Origin: Thermoplasmata archaeon | GTDB taxonomy: Archaea; Thermoplasmatota; Thermoplasmata; Thermoplasmatales; Thermoplasmataceae | Direction: 5' to 3' | Assembly (NCBI GenBank): GCA_021819605.1 | Contig: JAKAQT010000028.1 | Span: 1 to 13,871 of the forward strand | DNA length: 13,871 nt | Shown here: positions 1-6,783 of the stretch, in pieces | Layout of the letters: each line of letters opens with the position of its first letter | Position numbering within the stretch: position 1 is the stretch's first letter | Position numbers and translations under genes: made by a program | Notes under the pieces: model-generated | What the model was told of the DNA's origin: nothing | The model's database searches: none | The model's input: the letters and a program-made list of their open reading frames with translations, nothing else

Positions 1-17
1 ATTCAATGAATTATGTT

Positions 18-31
18 AAATTTATAAATTT
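18..31. promoter_or_regulatory. 14-bp A/T palindrome beyond the thermosome stop
   Basis: AAATTTATAAATTT is a perfect palindrome about 12 bp downstream of the thermosome stop codon. On the minus strand it could be a TATA box for a gene lying left of the window, with a predicted start at or beyond the window edge. No T-rich terminator is evident for the thermosome transcript before it. Confidence 0.3.
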
Positions 32-42
32 GGGGAAAGGGT

Positions 43-1671
43 TTAATCTGAGTCTCCGCCTGGCCCAGGACCGCCGCTTGGTGGTGCTCCGCCCTTTGAT
101 CCCTTGGTGGCTATTACATCATCTATTCTGAGGATCATCACGGCGGCATCTGTGGCAGCCTCTATGGCCTGCTTGCCGACCCTGATTGGCTCTATTACGC
201 CCACTTTCTCCATGTCTTCAACATCGCCGGTGAACACGTTGATTCCTGCAGTCTTGTTTCCCTTGGCGTGCTCATTCCTAATCTTTATGAGTATGTCTAT
301 GGCATCAAGCCCGGCGTTTTCTGAGAGTGCCCTTGGGATCTCCTCCATTGCATTGGCGAATTTCTCTATGGCAAGCTGCTGCCTTCCGCCAACCTTTGAT
401 GCGTACTCCCTGAGTTTCAGAGCAATCTCTGAGGCAGCAGATCCGCCTCCAGCAACATAAGCTCCGTCTTCAACAGCCGCAGCAACAACATGGAGTGAAT
501 CTGTTATTGATCTCTCTATTTCGTCAACAACATGCTCTGTGCCGCCTCTGACGAGGATGCTCACGGCCTTGGGGTTCTTGCAGCCGGTCACGAATGTAAG
601 GTAATCGTCCCCGATCTTCACCTGCTCAACCATTTCAGCGGCACCCAGGTCCTGGTCCGACAGTTCCTCTATCGAGGATACTATTGCTGCTCCGGTGGCC
701 TTTGAGAGCTTCTCGACATCGCTCTTCTTGACTCTCCTGACTGCATATATGCCATCCTTGGAAAGGTAGTGCTGTGCAAGATCGTCTATTCCCTTCTGCG
801 TGATGAGGACATTTGCGCCGGATTTCTTGACCTTCTGCACCATGTCCTTAAGCAGCCCCTCTTCCTGTGAAAGGAACTTCTGGATCATGGATGGGTCATC
901 AATCCTTATGTTCGTGTCGAACTCTGGCTTCTTTATCTCAAGTGCAGCATCCAGAAGCGCTATCTTTGCATTCTTGACGAAATTGGGCATTCCGGGGTGA
1001 ACCTTCTCCTTGTCAACAATTATTCCGTAAATGAGCTGTGTGTTGTCAATGTCTCCACCCTGTTTCTTGACCACCTGTACGTTGTCGAAATCGACGTTGT
1101 AGTTGTTGTCCCTCTTCTCTGCAACTGCCTTTATTGCGTCAACTGATATGTCTGAAAGGAGATCCTTGCTTGATGAGGCACTTTTGCTGCTGAGTGATGT
1201 GCCGGCCATTTTCCTCAGGAGTTCCTTGTCTGTGAACTTCACTGGCTTGGATATGTCATCCAGTATCTTCTTGGCCTGGTCTGCTGCCATCCTGTATCCT
1301 GACGATATCACGGTGGGGTGCACATTCTGGTTGATAAGGCTCTCTGCCTCCTGCAGAAGTGCGCCAGCCACGATGACTGCAGTTGTGGTGCCGTCACCCA
1401 CAAAGGAATCCTGTGTCTTGGAAACCTCAACCATCATCTTGGCTGCAGGATGCTCAACATCCATTTCCTTGAGTATGGTAACGCCATCATTGGTGATCAC
1501 AATATCGCCAAGTGAATCCACCAGCATCTTGTCCATTCCCCTGGGGCCAAGGCTTGACCGTACCGCACTGGCGATGCTCTTTGCGGCGTCAATATTGTTC
1601 TTCATTGCGTCCTTGCCCGTCTCTCTTTTTGACCCTTCCTTTAATATGAATATTGGTTGTCCACCTATCAT
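43..1671 (-). CDS. thsB: Thermosome beta subunit (group II chaperonin)
   Basis: This 542-residue protein is an ATP-dependent cytosolic chaperonin subunit that assembles with the alpha subunit into the two-ring thermosome and refolds proteins. Visible group II motifs are LGPRGMDKML at residues 41-50, NDGVTILKEMDVEHP at about 61-75, the nucleotide-binding GDGTTT at 92-97, and VEDGAYVAGGG at about 400-410. The tail from about 526 is rich in Gly and Pro, as is typical of thermosomes. Length matches the family (about 540-550). The N-terminus (MIGGQPIFILKEG) and blocks such as VSKTQDSFVGDG resemble Thermoplasma beta rather than alpha; that assignment is from memory of the family. The ATG start is preceded by GAGGT four bases upstream and by a BRE/TATA giving a leader of about 9 nt. 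The gene is transcribed alone, divergently from the DUF1805 gene. No alpha subunit gene is present in the window. Confidence 0.96.
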   Translation of the reverse strand: MIGGQPIFILKEGSKRETGKDAMKNNIDAAKSIASAVRSSLGPRGMDKMLVDSLGDIVITNDGVTILKEMDVEHPAAKMMVEVSKTQDSFVGDGTTTAVIVAGALLQEAESLINQNVHPTVISSGYRMAADQAKKILDDISKPVKFTDKELLRKMAGTSLSSKSASSSKDLLSDISVDAIKAVAEKRDNNYNVDFDNVQVVKKQGGDIDNTQLIYGIIVDKEKVHPGMPNFVKNAKIALLDAALEIKKPEFDTNIRIDDPSMIQKFLSQEEGLLKDMVQKVKKSGANVLITQKGIDDLAQHYLSKDGIYAVRRVKKSDVEKLSKATGAAIVSSIEELSDQDLGAAEMVEQVKIGDDYLTFVTGCKNPKAVSILVRGGTEHVVDEIERSITDSLHVVAAAVEDGAYVAGGGSAASEIALKLREYASKVGGRQQLAIEKFANAMEEIPRALSENAGLDAIDILIKIRNEHAKGNKTAGINVFTGDVEDMEKVGVIEPIRVGKQAIEAATDAAVMILRIDDVIATKGSKGGAPPSGGPGPGGDSD

Positions 1672-1701
1672 AATGACCTCAGACTAGTAAAAATAAACTT
1701 C

Positions 1702-1716
1702 TATATAACTATTTCC
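1702..1716 (-). promoter_or_regulatory. BRE/TATA promoter of thermosome gene
   Basis: Read on the minus strand, GGAAAT (1716-1711) is followed by AGTTATATAG (1710-1701), a good archaeal BRE plus TATA. The TATA centre near 1705 predicts a transcript start near 1680 and a leader of about 9 nt that contains the GAGGT ribosome-binding site (1676-1680). The core TATATA is symmetrical, so the same box could also serve the plus strand. Sequence match only. Confidence 0.6.
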
Positions 1717-1845
1717 AATCCGCGCACATGCCATCGGCATTACACCAGGCACAATGCCAGATTGCAGTTACGCTATTTCATCCGGAACAGGAGATGCCTG
1801 GAATGCCTGCATCCGGAGCGGACCTCCACGTCATATGGGAACAGG

Positions 1846-1853
1846 TTTTATGC
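1846..1853 (+). promoter_or_regulatory. TATA box of the DUF1805-Nudix unit
   Basis: TTTTATGC is centred about 24 nt upstream of the ATG at 1873. This is the spacing expected if the transcript begins at the start codon (leaderless), and no Shine-Dalgarno-like sequence precedes that ATG. It supports 1873 as the start rather than any in-frame upstream codon. Confidence 0.45.
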
Positions 1854-1872
1854 ATGCAAGGCATTTCTCACC

Positions 1873-2163
1873 ATGATTCAGGCAGAATCTGTGGAAATTG
1901 GCGGGAAAAGTTTTGAATTTATGCGAATGGCCATGGGCACCGCTCCCCTGCTGGTGCTGAAAGGAAGCCGTGGGTTTGTGATGTGCGGATATCTCAACCT
2001 TGAAGCTGCCAACAAGCTGGGTGAGGTGGCAGTACGTGTTACCGGGGTTTCCGATCTCAGGTCCATGACGGAGAGCAGGGTAGCTGGCGTCTCTGAGAAA
2101 GCCTCAGCCCTGGGCATAAAAGAGGGACAGAAAGTATCCGAAATCCTCGGGCTTCTGGCGTAA
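1873..2163 (+). CDS. DUF1805 family protein (YunC-like), function unknown
   Basis: This is a 96-residue small protein of the DUF1805 family, which occurs in Bacillus (YunC) and many archaea and has no established biochemical role. The family core is clear: GYLNLEAANKLGEVAVRVTGV at about residues 38-58, followed by SRVAGVSEKASALGIKEGQKVSEIL near the C-terminus. There is no signal peptide or membrane segment. The frame is open upstream to 1657, but that extension (rich in Arg, His and Cys) has no family similarity and crosses the thermosome promoter. ATG 1873 is chosen because a TATA box lies 24 nt upstream and the family begins there. The Nudix gene follows after four bases, so the two are probably co-transcribed. 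Confidence 0.88.
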   Translation: MIQAESVEIGGKSFEFMRMAMGTAPLLVLKGSRGFVMCGYLNLEAANKLGEVAVRVTGVSDLRSMTESRVAGVSEKASALGIKEGQKVSEILGLLA

Positions 2164-2167
2164 AGGT

Positions 2168-2632
2168 ATGGATTCTGCAGTGGGCCTCATAATTCACAGT
2201 GATTCTATAGTCATAGTAAAGAGGCAGCGAAGGGAAGGCGATCCATGGTCCGGCGACATAGCCTTCCCAGGTGGTCACGTAAAAGAAGGGGAGACAGCTG
2301 TTCAGGGTGTTCTCAGGGAGATCAGGGAAGAGGTGAGCCTCTCGTTTCGGCCGGATGACATTGTGATGGAATTGCCTCCCACACACTCAATGAGGATGCC
2401 AGAAATGCCCGTATATCCATTTGTCATAGCTGCAGAAAGCCTGGAGGGGCTTGCACCGGGCCCTGAGATCTACAAGATCCGCGTTGTCGGAGTCAGCAGC
2501 GGGCGCAGGATAAAACACCCTGTGAACGGGCAGGACGCGCTTGATTTTGACGGATGGATCATGTGGGGGCTCACATACAGGATATTCATGCAGTTCCTTT
2601 CAGTCAAGGAAGATCTGGGAAAATCTCTGTGA
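2168..2632 (+). CDS. Nudix hydrolase, possibly CoA-diphosphatase-like
   Basis: This 154-residue Nudix protein hydrolyses a nucleoside diphosphate linked to another moiety; the substrate cannot be fixed from sequence. The Nudix box spans residues 36-58: G36-x5-E42-x7-R50-E51-I-x-E54-E55-x-S57-L58, so all metal-binding Glu are kept but the late Gly is Ser. The stretch before it, WSGDIAFPGGH at 27-37, resembles the CoA-pyrophosphatase (NUDT7/8-type) pattern, which is a suggestion only. AAGGT directly precedes the ATG, four bases after the DUF1805 stop. The last 33 bases overlap, antisense, the end of the GHMP kinase gene, so the Nudix C-terminus (residues about 144-154) is encoded in shared DNA. 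Confidence 0.88.
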   Translation: MDSAVGLIIHSDSIVIVKRQRREGDPWSGDIAFPGGHVKEGETAVQGVLREIREEVSLSFRPDDIVMELPPTHSMRMPEMPVYPFVIAAESLEGLAPGPEIYKIRVVGVSSGRRIKHPVNGQDALDFDGWIMWGLTYRIFMQFLSVKEDLGKSL

Positions 2633-3646
2633 CCTTGTTCCGCTTTCCTCAAATGAGACCCTGATGACGAAGTCTGAGTACTTCATCATGGAACTCTGGA
2701 CCTGTTCAATGGATCCCGGCCTGCATACTGCAAGGACAAAACCTTCGCCACCACCGCCCATGAGTTTTGCTGCTTCGGCTCCACTGGACAGAGCCTCGCT
2801 TATTATGTGGTCTATCTTGCTGTTGCTGACATTGCGGCCAAGGTTCCTCTTGAGATCCCAGCCCTTGTTTATCCCACTGAGAAAGCCATCCATGTCGCCA
2901 CTCAGGGCGCAGCTGTACATCTCATGCGTGAGGTCCTTCATTTCCCTGAGATTGCTCACAACCTGGCTGTTTCCTGCCGCTGACTGGTCCACCTGATCCT
3001 TAAGATATGCCGAGCTTTCCCGCGTCTTCCCAGTATAGATCAGAAGCGTTCTGCCTTCAAGTTCTCTCCAGAATGCCTGATTCTGATTCAATGAATGGTT
3101 TATCTCCTTCCCGCCGGTGAATTCCATGAACTTGAACCCTCCAACTGCAATGGCAAAGGGGTCCTGCTTCCCAAGGGTGATGCCGAAGTAATTCTTCTCT
3201 ATGCTGAAAGCCTCCCTGGCAATCTCCCACGGGTCTCTGGATTCATTTCTGTACAGATGTATCAATGATAGAACAGCGGTTGTGAGCGCGCTTGACGACC
3301 CGAGGCCAGAGCCTGGTGGAACGCCACTGTTTATGCTGATTCGCCCCCGATCAATGCCATAGTTCCTGAAGAGTCCCGCCATTTTGTGAAGGACATCCCC
3401 GTTATCATTTTCTCCCACTATCATGACGCTCTTGAGAAAGTCCCGTGACGATATCTCAAGTTCATATTCATCCGGAGTGTAGATGACGGTGACTCCGCGA
3501 TCTATGGTGGTGTTGATAACAGACCCGCCGTAAGCATCACAGAACGGGTTGATGTCAGTTCCGCCACCGGCAAAGCTGATCCTGAATGGGCTGTATGATA
3601 CCAGTTTAGTCCCTTGTGTCAATGCAGGAGATAATGGGCGATTCAT
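2600..3646 (-). CDS. GHMP kinase, D-glycero-D-manno-heptose-7-phosphate kinase type
   Basis: This 348-residue sugar kinase is of the GHMP superfamily. Motif 1 is PFRISFAGGGTD at 20-31, which with FCDAYGG is the HddA-type signature. Motif 2, the phosphate-binding loop, is PPGSGLGSSSA at 110-120. The GKQDPFAIAVGGF block at 159-171 holds the probable catalytic Asp162, and motif 3 KLMGGGGEGF is at 294-303. HddA phosphorylates heptose-7-phosphate at C1 on the way to GDP-heptose. Here this would feed cell-surface glycans, but no other heptose gene is in the window, so the substrate is inferred from family only. The mevalonate-branch kinases of Thermoplasma are a less likely reading given the AGGGTD signature. 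The ATG lies only about 8 nt from a TATA-like box, so an in-frame TTG at 3622 is a possible alternative start. The gene is convergent with Nudix and divergent from ppa. Confidence 0.85.
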   Translation of the reverse strand: MNRPLSPALTQGTKLVSYSPFRISFAGGGTDINPFCDAYGGSVINTTIDRGVTVIYTPDEYELEISSRDFLKSVMIVGENDNGDVLHKMAGLFRNYGIDRGRISINSGVPPGSGLGSSSALTTAVLSLIHLYRNESRDPWEIAREAFSIEKNYFGITLGKQDPFAIAVGGFKFMEFTGGKEINHSLNQNQAFWRELEGRTLLIYTGKTRESSAYLKDQVDQSAAGNSQVVSNLREMKDLTHEMYSCALSGDMDGFLSGINKGWDLKRNLGRNVSNSKIDHIISEALSSGAEAAKLMGGGGEGFVLAVCRPGSIEQVQSSMMKYSDFVIRVSFEESGTRSQRFSQIFLD

Positions 3647-3732
3647 AGTTTAATATTTCCGGCGAAGGCGAAGCAGAGAGTGAATAGAGTAGCAGATCAT
3701 GCTTATGGCATAAATGGCTGAAAGAAGCAGAT

Positions 3733-3740
3733 ATTTATAC
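3733..3740 (+). promoter_or_regulatory. TATA box of ppa
   Basis: ATTTATAC is centred about 24 nt before the ppa ATG at 3760, so the transcript is expected to be leaderless. An out-of-frame ATG at 3750 lies upstream of the predicted transcript start. An 11-bp palindrome (TTATGGCATAA, 3703-3713) sits about 20 bp further upstream. Confidence 0.5.
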
Positions 3741-3759
3741 ATCAGTTCAATGGCAAAAC

Positions 3760-4299
3760 ATGAACAAGAATGCTAGCTATTGGCATCAGATACCTGTCGG
3801 CCCTGAACCACCCGAGCACCTGAACGTAATCATCGAGACTCCCCGGGGAAGCAGGAACAAATATGAGATGTCCAAGGAATTTGCAGGAGTGGTACTGGAT
3901 CGTGTTCTGCACTCATCGGTGGTGTATCCTGTTGAGTATGGCGCAATACCGCAGACACTTTATGATGATGGCGACCCCCTGGATGCAATGGTGCTCCTGA
4001 AGGACCCGACATACCCTGGTATTGTCCTTAAGGCAAGACCAGTGGGCGTGATGAAGATGATCGATCAGGGCGATCTTGATAACAAGATACTGATGGTAGC
4101 GGAAGGCGACCCCCTCTATCGTGGAGTGAGCACACTGAAGGATATTCCGGATCATCTCCTGAAGGAAATAGCGAATTTCTTCCAGACATACAAGATACTT
4201 GAGAACAAGAAGACAGAAGTTTCAGGATGGGAAGGCAAGGAGTTTGCAGTCAAGGAAATCCAGAGATCCATGGAAGCCTACAGAAAGAAGTATGAGTAA
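3760..4299 (+). CDS. ppa: Inorganic pyrophosphatase (class I, soluble)
   Basis: This 179-residue family I pyrophosphatase hydrolyses PPi to two Pi, pulling biosynthetic reactions forward; it is cytosolic and normally hexameric. The class signature DDGDPLDAM spans residues 69-77, giving metal ligands D70, D72 and D75. Other expected residues are present: E26 and K34 in IETPRGSRNKYE, Y60 in PVEYGAIPQT, the second acidic loop D102-x4-D107-x-K109, and Y144-K145 in FFQTYKILE. Length is typical (about 175). The gene appears leaderless from its own TATA box, with a divergent GHMP kinase behind it. Its stop codon overlaps the next start (TAATG), so translation of the downstream 108-codon gene is probably coupled. 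Confidence 0.96.
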   Translation: MNKNASYWHQIPVGPEPPEHLNVIIETPRGSRNKYEMSKEFAGVVLDRVLHSSVVYPVEYGAIPQTLYDDGDPLDAMVLLKDPTYPGIVLKARPVGVMKMIDQGDLDNKILMVAEGDPLYRGVSTLKDIPDHLLKEIANFFQTYKILENKKTEVSGWEGKEFAVKEIQRSMEAYRKKYE

Positions 4300-4625
4300 T
4301 GGCAGATGATGTGACGATTCCGGTGGGGAAAGGCAGGGTAATCATAAGCCGTTCCCTGATGTCCGTGGCCACTGCGGGCAACTACATAATTCTGGAGGCA
4401 AAGTCACGCCCTGGTCCCTGCAATGACAAGGACTGCCAGCCAATTTTCTATCCTGAGATAAGGATCAGCCAGGTTCCTGATGATTCCCACCGCCTGTTCG
4501 CAGGAGAGGGATACATGCTGGCACTGGACGGCGCTGTATTCAACGCTATAGACAGGGACCGACAGACGGTTACTGTGAAGAGATCCATGACGGGGAAGCT
4601 CTCTGTTCATGGGCTCAGCATCTGA
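4299..4625 (+). CDS. Hypothetical protein coupled to pyrophosphatase
   Basis: I do not recognise the family of this 108-residue protein. It has no signal peptide or membrane segment. The first 35 residues and residues 50-105 alternate hydrophobic and polar residues as in a small beta-sheet protein. Two Cys lie close together (C41-x4-C46, CNDKDC), followed by a Pro/Tyr/Phe-rich stretch. The region around GEGYMLALDGAVFNAIDRD (69-87) looks like a well-packed core. Codon use (AGG, ATA, CTG) matches the neighbours, and the start overlaps the ppa stop by one base. Both points support a genuine gene translated with ppa. Function is unknown; co-regulation with PPi metabolism is the only contextual hint. 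Confidence 0.7.
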   Translation: MADDVTIPVGKGRVIISRSLMSVATAGNYIILEAKSRPGPCNDKDCQPIFYPEIRISQVPDDSHRLFAGEGYMLALDGAVFNAIDRDRQTVTVKRSMTGKLSVHGLSI

Positions 4626-4662
4626 TCTCCTGGGCACCCCTGTTGCTCTATATTCCCTGAGA

Positions 4663-4671
4663 TTTTTATAT
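4663..4671 (+). promoter_or_regulatory. Probable TATA box of the MFS transporter gene
   Basis: TTTTTATAT lies 38 nt after the stop of the preceding gene and is centred near 4667, predicting a transcript start near 4692-4696. That is more than 100 nt upstream of the first ATG (4802) but only about 10-14 nt upstream of the in-frame ATT at 4706. This supports translation beginning well before 4802. Confidence 0.4.
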
Positions 4672-4705
4672 TGCGCTGCTCTAGCCCCATACGGCAGTTG
4701 GTCGC

Positions 4706-4801
4706 ATTTCCGGGGCATTTCTTTTCAGCAACAGGGAGCTGTGGGCAGTAAGCATAGCCTCGGGCATAAGGTCCATAGGGTTTGGGGCAACATGGCCCTT
4801 C
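4706..4801 (+). other. In-frame N-terminal extension of the MFS transporter (first membrane helix)
   Basis: These 32 codons are in frame with, and directly before, the ATG at 4802. They read through a charged start (SNRELW) into a helix that looks like MFS helix 1 (SIASGIRSIGFGATWPF). The frame is closed upstream by TAG at 4682-4684. Between that stop and 4802 there is no ATG, GTG or TTG in frame; candidate initiators are ATT (4706), CTG (4739) or ATA. The reading frame is seen directly; the initiation site is unresolved. Confidence 0.55.
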
Positions 4802-5929
4802 ATGGCTCTCTTCTTCCAGCTGGATCTCCACATCCCTGTTTATGAGGTTGGCATAATATTCACCCTTCTTTCAGTGGGGTCCATAATCTTCAGCCTTGTT
4901 GGCGGAGTACTGGCAGATTCTCTGGGCAGGAAGAAAACACTGCTCCTGGGCAGTGGAGCAGGATCAGCGCTATATTTCGCCATCGCCATTGGAATCCTCA
5001 TCAGGCTGCCCATACCGGCCATCATTGCCATGTTCATCCTTACATCGTTCGGAGGTGCACTGGTTTTCCCGTCTGCAGGGGCGCTCATAGCAGACGTGAC
5101 CTCAATTGCAGACAGGTCAAGGGGATATGTTGTATACAGGATAATGGCAAATCTGGGATGGGCAATCGGCCCGCTCACAGGATCGCTCATATTCAACTTC
5201 GGAATATTCTGGATATTCCTGCTTGTTGCGGTGTCAAGCCTCATACAGGGCATGGTGGTTCTCTTCTTTGTCAGGGAGAGAGGGACTTTCAGGAAAAGTA
5301 AGATGGGTTCAGGAAGGATACAGATGATCAGTTTCGACAGGTTTCTGCTGGTCTTTTCGGTGGGAACGTTCCTGGTCACACTGGTGTCATCGCAGTTTTC
5401 CGTGACACTGCCTCTTTATGCAGGAGTCAGGGCTGCCGTTCCGACAGACCTCATAGGCTACATATATGCTGTGAATGGTGTTGTGGTTGTGGTTGGGCAG
5501 TACCCCATAACAAATTTCATGAAGAGGTACCCTGACATCGTTTCCATGATTGCAGGCGCCCTGGCATATACCGTTGGGTACCTTCTTGTTGGGTTTTCAA
5601 CCACGCTTCCCCAGTTCATGGGGGATATGGTCATAATAACCATAGGCGAAAACCTCACGTCGCCAATAATGAATACGGTTGTGTCAAGAATTGCGCCGGA
5701 AGGGAGGGTGGCAAGGTACATGGGATTCCTTGGAATGGTGAATTCCACAGGCAGGGCGCTGGGACCCAGCGTTGGTGCATTCTTCATAGCCATATATGCC
5801 TACAACGGCCTCAGGATATGGTCATCGGTAGGAGCTTTCGGGCTCCTTTCAATCATTGCATTCGTGGCATTTGCAAGGATGCTTTCGCGCTCATTCGCAG
5901 CAGATTCGGCGAAGGCCGAAGGAGATTAA
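4802..5929 (+). CDS. Major facilitator superfamily transporter
   Basis: This is a polytopic membrane transporter; from the first ATG it has 375 residues and about 11 hydrophobic helices. Helix 2 is followed by the MFS loop motif GGVLADSLGRKK (G-x3-D-x2-GRKK, about residues 33-44). A central basic loop (RERGTFRKSK, about residues 157-166) separates two six-helix halves, again as in MFS. Counting the in-frame 32-codon extension (4706-4801) supplies helix 1 and gives the standard 12, so the ATG is probably not the true start. The substrate is unknown; the sequence resembles generic drug/sugar-efflux-type MFS members. The gene has its own TATA box and is separated from the upstream pair by 176 bp. 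Its TAA stop interlocks with that of the convergent ubiA gene in the palindrome TTAA. Confidence 0.85.
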   Translation: MALFFQLDLHIPVYEVGIIFTLLSVGSIIFSLVGGVLADSLGRKKTLLLGSGAGSALYFAIAIGILIRLPIPAIIAMFILTSFGGALVFPSAGALIADVTSIADRSRGYVVYRIMANLGWAIGPLTGSLIFNFGIFWIFLLVAVSSLIQGMVVLFFVRERGTFRKSKMGSGRIQMISFDRFLLVFSVGTFLVTLVSSQFSVTLPLYAGVRAAVPTDLIGYIYAVNGVVVVVGQYPITNFMKRYPDIVSMIAGALAYTVGYLLVGFSTTLPQFMGDMVIITIGENLTSPIMNTVVSRIAPEGRVARYMGFLGMVNSTGRALGPSVGAFFIAIYAYNGLRIWSSVGAFGLLSIIAFVAFARMLSRSFAADSAKAEGD

Positions 5930-6783
5930 TACCCCCCGAAAGCAATTGAAAGGATGACTCCTGCCAGGAAAATAAAGCCTATGAAGGTGTTTGAGTTCCT
6001 GAAGGATACCTTGATGCTTCTGGGGTCATCGGGTTTCACGATGTAGTGCTGGTATATTATGAGGCCCAGTATGGGTATTAGGGCAATGTCATAGAATATT
6101 GACCTCATGTATAGTGCCAGTGCCAGGAAGAATGCAAAGGTGATGCCATGGATTATATCGGATAATATGAGCCCCTTCCGGATGCCGAAATCCGTCATCA
6201 CTGTCCTGAGGCCAAAAACCTTGTCGGTGTCAACATCAGGGATTGTGTATATCATATCAAAGCCGGCTATCCATAGCGACGATCCTGCAAATATCAGATA
6301 AAGCGGGAGAGTTGACGGGAATGCCGGAACAATGGCAAGATATCCTGCAAGCACGCCCACGCCTATGGTGAGCCCCATGTAGATGTGCCTCCATGGTGTG
6401 ATCCTCTTTAGAAGCGGGTCCGTTATGAACAGCACAAGTACAATGGGCGAAAGCATGAGAACAAACGTGTTGAGGAAATACGCCGAAAGTTCAAAGATAA
6501 GGCCAAATACCACAGTTAAAATGATGGCTTTCCTCGTGCTGAGTTTTCCAGATACCAGGAGCCAGTCCTTTTTCCTCGGGTTTATCCTGTCATACCTTAC
6601 ACCCTCTATCCTGTTCACGGACATTGCAGTTGCTCTGGCGCTTGTGGTGGCCACCAGTATGAGCAGCAGCTTCAAGTAGTTATAGGAACCGTGGGACGCA
6701 AGTACCGCACCACTGAAAACAAATGGCAGATCGAACACAGTGTGCTCAAGCTTGATGTAGTCAATGACGTCCCTGGCATTCAT
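5926..6783 (-). CDS. UbiA-family prenyltransferase, probable menaquinone biosynthesis (MqnP-like)
   Basis: This 285-residue integral membrane prenyltransferase (about 8-9 helices) attaches a polyprenyl chain to an aromatic acceptor. The first Asp-rich motif is N57-R-I-E60-G-V-R-Y-D65-R-I-N-P-R70, where the usual N-x3-D-x3-D has Gly in place of the first Asp and Glu one residue earlier. The second is D183-V-D185-T-D187, followed by GLRTV. The NRxxxxxxDxxNPR pattern is that of the futalosine-pathway enzyme MqnP. The frame extends six codons further to an ATG at 6801. I choose the ATG at 6783 because it forms an ATGA overlap with the UbiD stop, and because the family starts near IDYIKLEHTVFDLPF. 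It is co-transcribed with the UbiD gene, which supports a quinone pathway. Other UbiA roles (heme O, archaeal lipid) are less likely in this context. Confidence 0.88.
   Translation of the reverse strand: MNARDVIDYIKLEHTVFDLPFVFSGAVLASHGSYNYLKLLLILVATTSARATAMSVNRIEGVRYDRINPRKKDWLLVSGKLSTRKAIILTVVFGLIFELSAYFLNTFVLMLSPIVLVLFITDPLLKRITPWRHIYMGLTIGVGVLAGYLAIVPAFPSTLPLYLIFAGSSLWIAGFDMIYTIPDVDTDKVFGLRTVMTDFGIRKGLILSDIIHGITFAFFLALALYMRSIFYDIALIPILGLIIYQHYIVKPDDPRSIKVSFRNSNTFIGFIFLAGVILSIAFGGY

Noticed and set aside
1103..1687. 194-codon plus-strand frame opposite the thermosome gene
   Set aside because: It is an antisense shadow of a strongly conserved chaperonin gene, with Ser/Leu-rich composition typical of complementary frames and no family resemblance.
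1657..1872. In-frame N-terminal extension of the DUF1805 gene
   Set aside because: It crosses the thermosome promoter, its sequence has no family similarity and is compositionally odd, and a well-spaced TATA box supports the start at 1873.
4609..4845. ATG at 4609 as the true transporter start with a frameshift near 4720
   Set aside because: The peptide in that frame overlaps the upstream gene, does not resemble an MFS N-terminus and would require an unsupported indel.
4840..5379. 179-codon minus-strand frame opposite the MFS transporter
   Set aside because: It is a shadow of membrane-helix coding sequence; no motif and no promoter.
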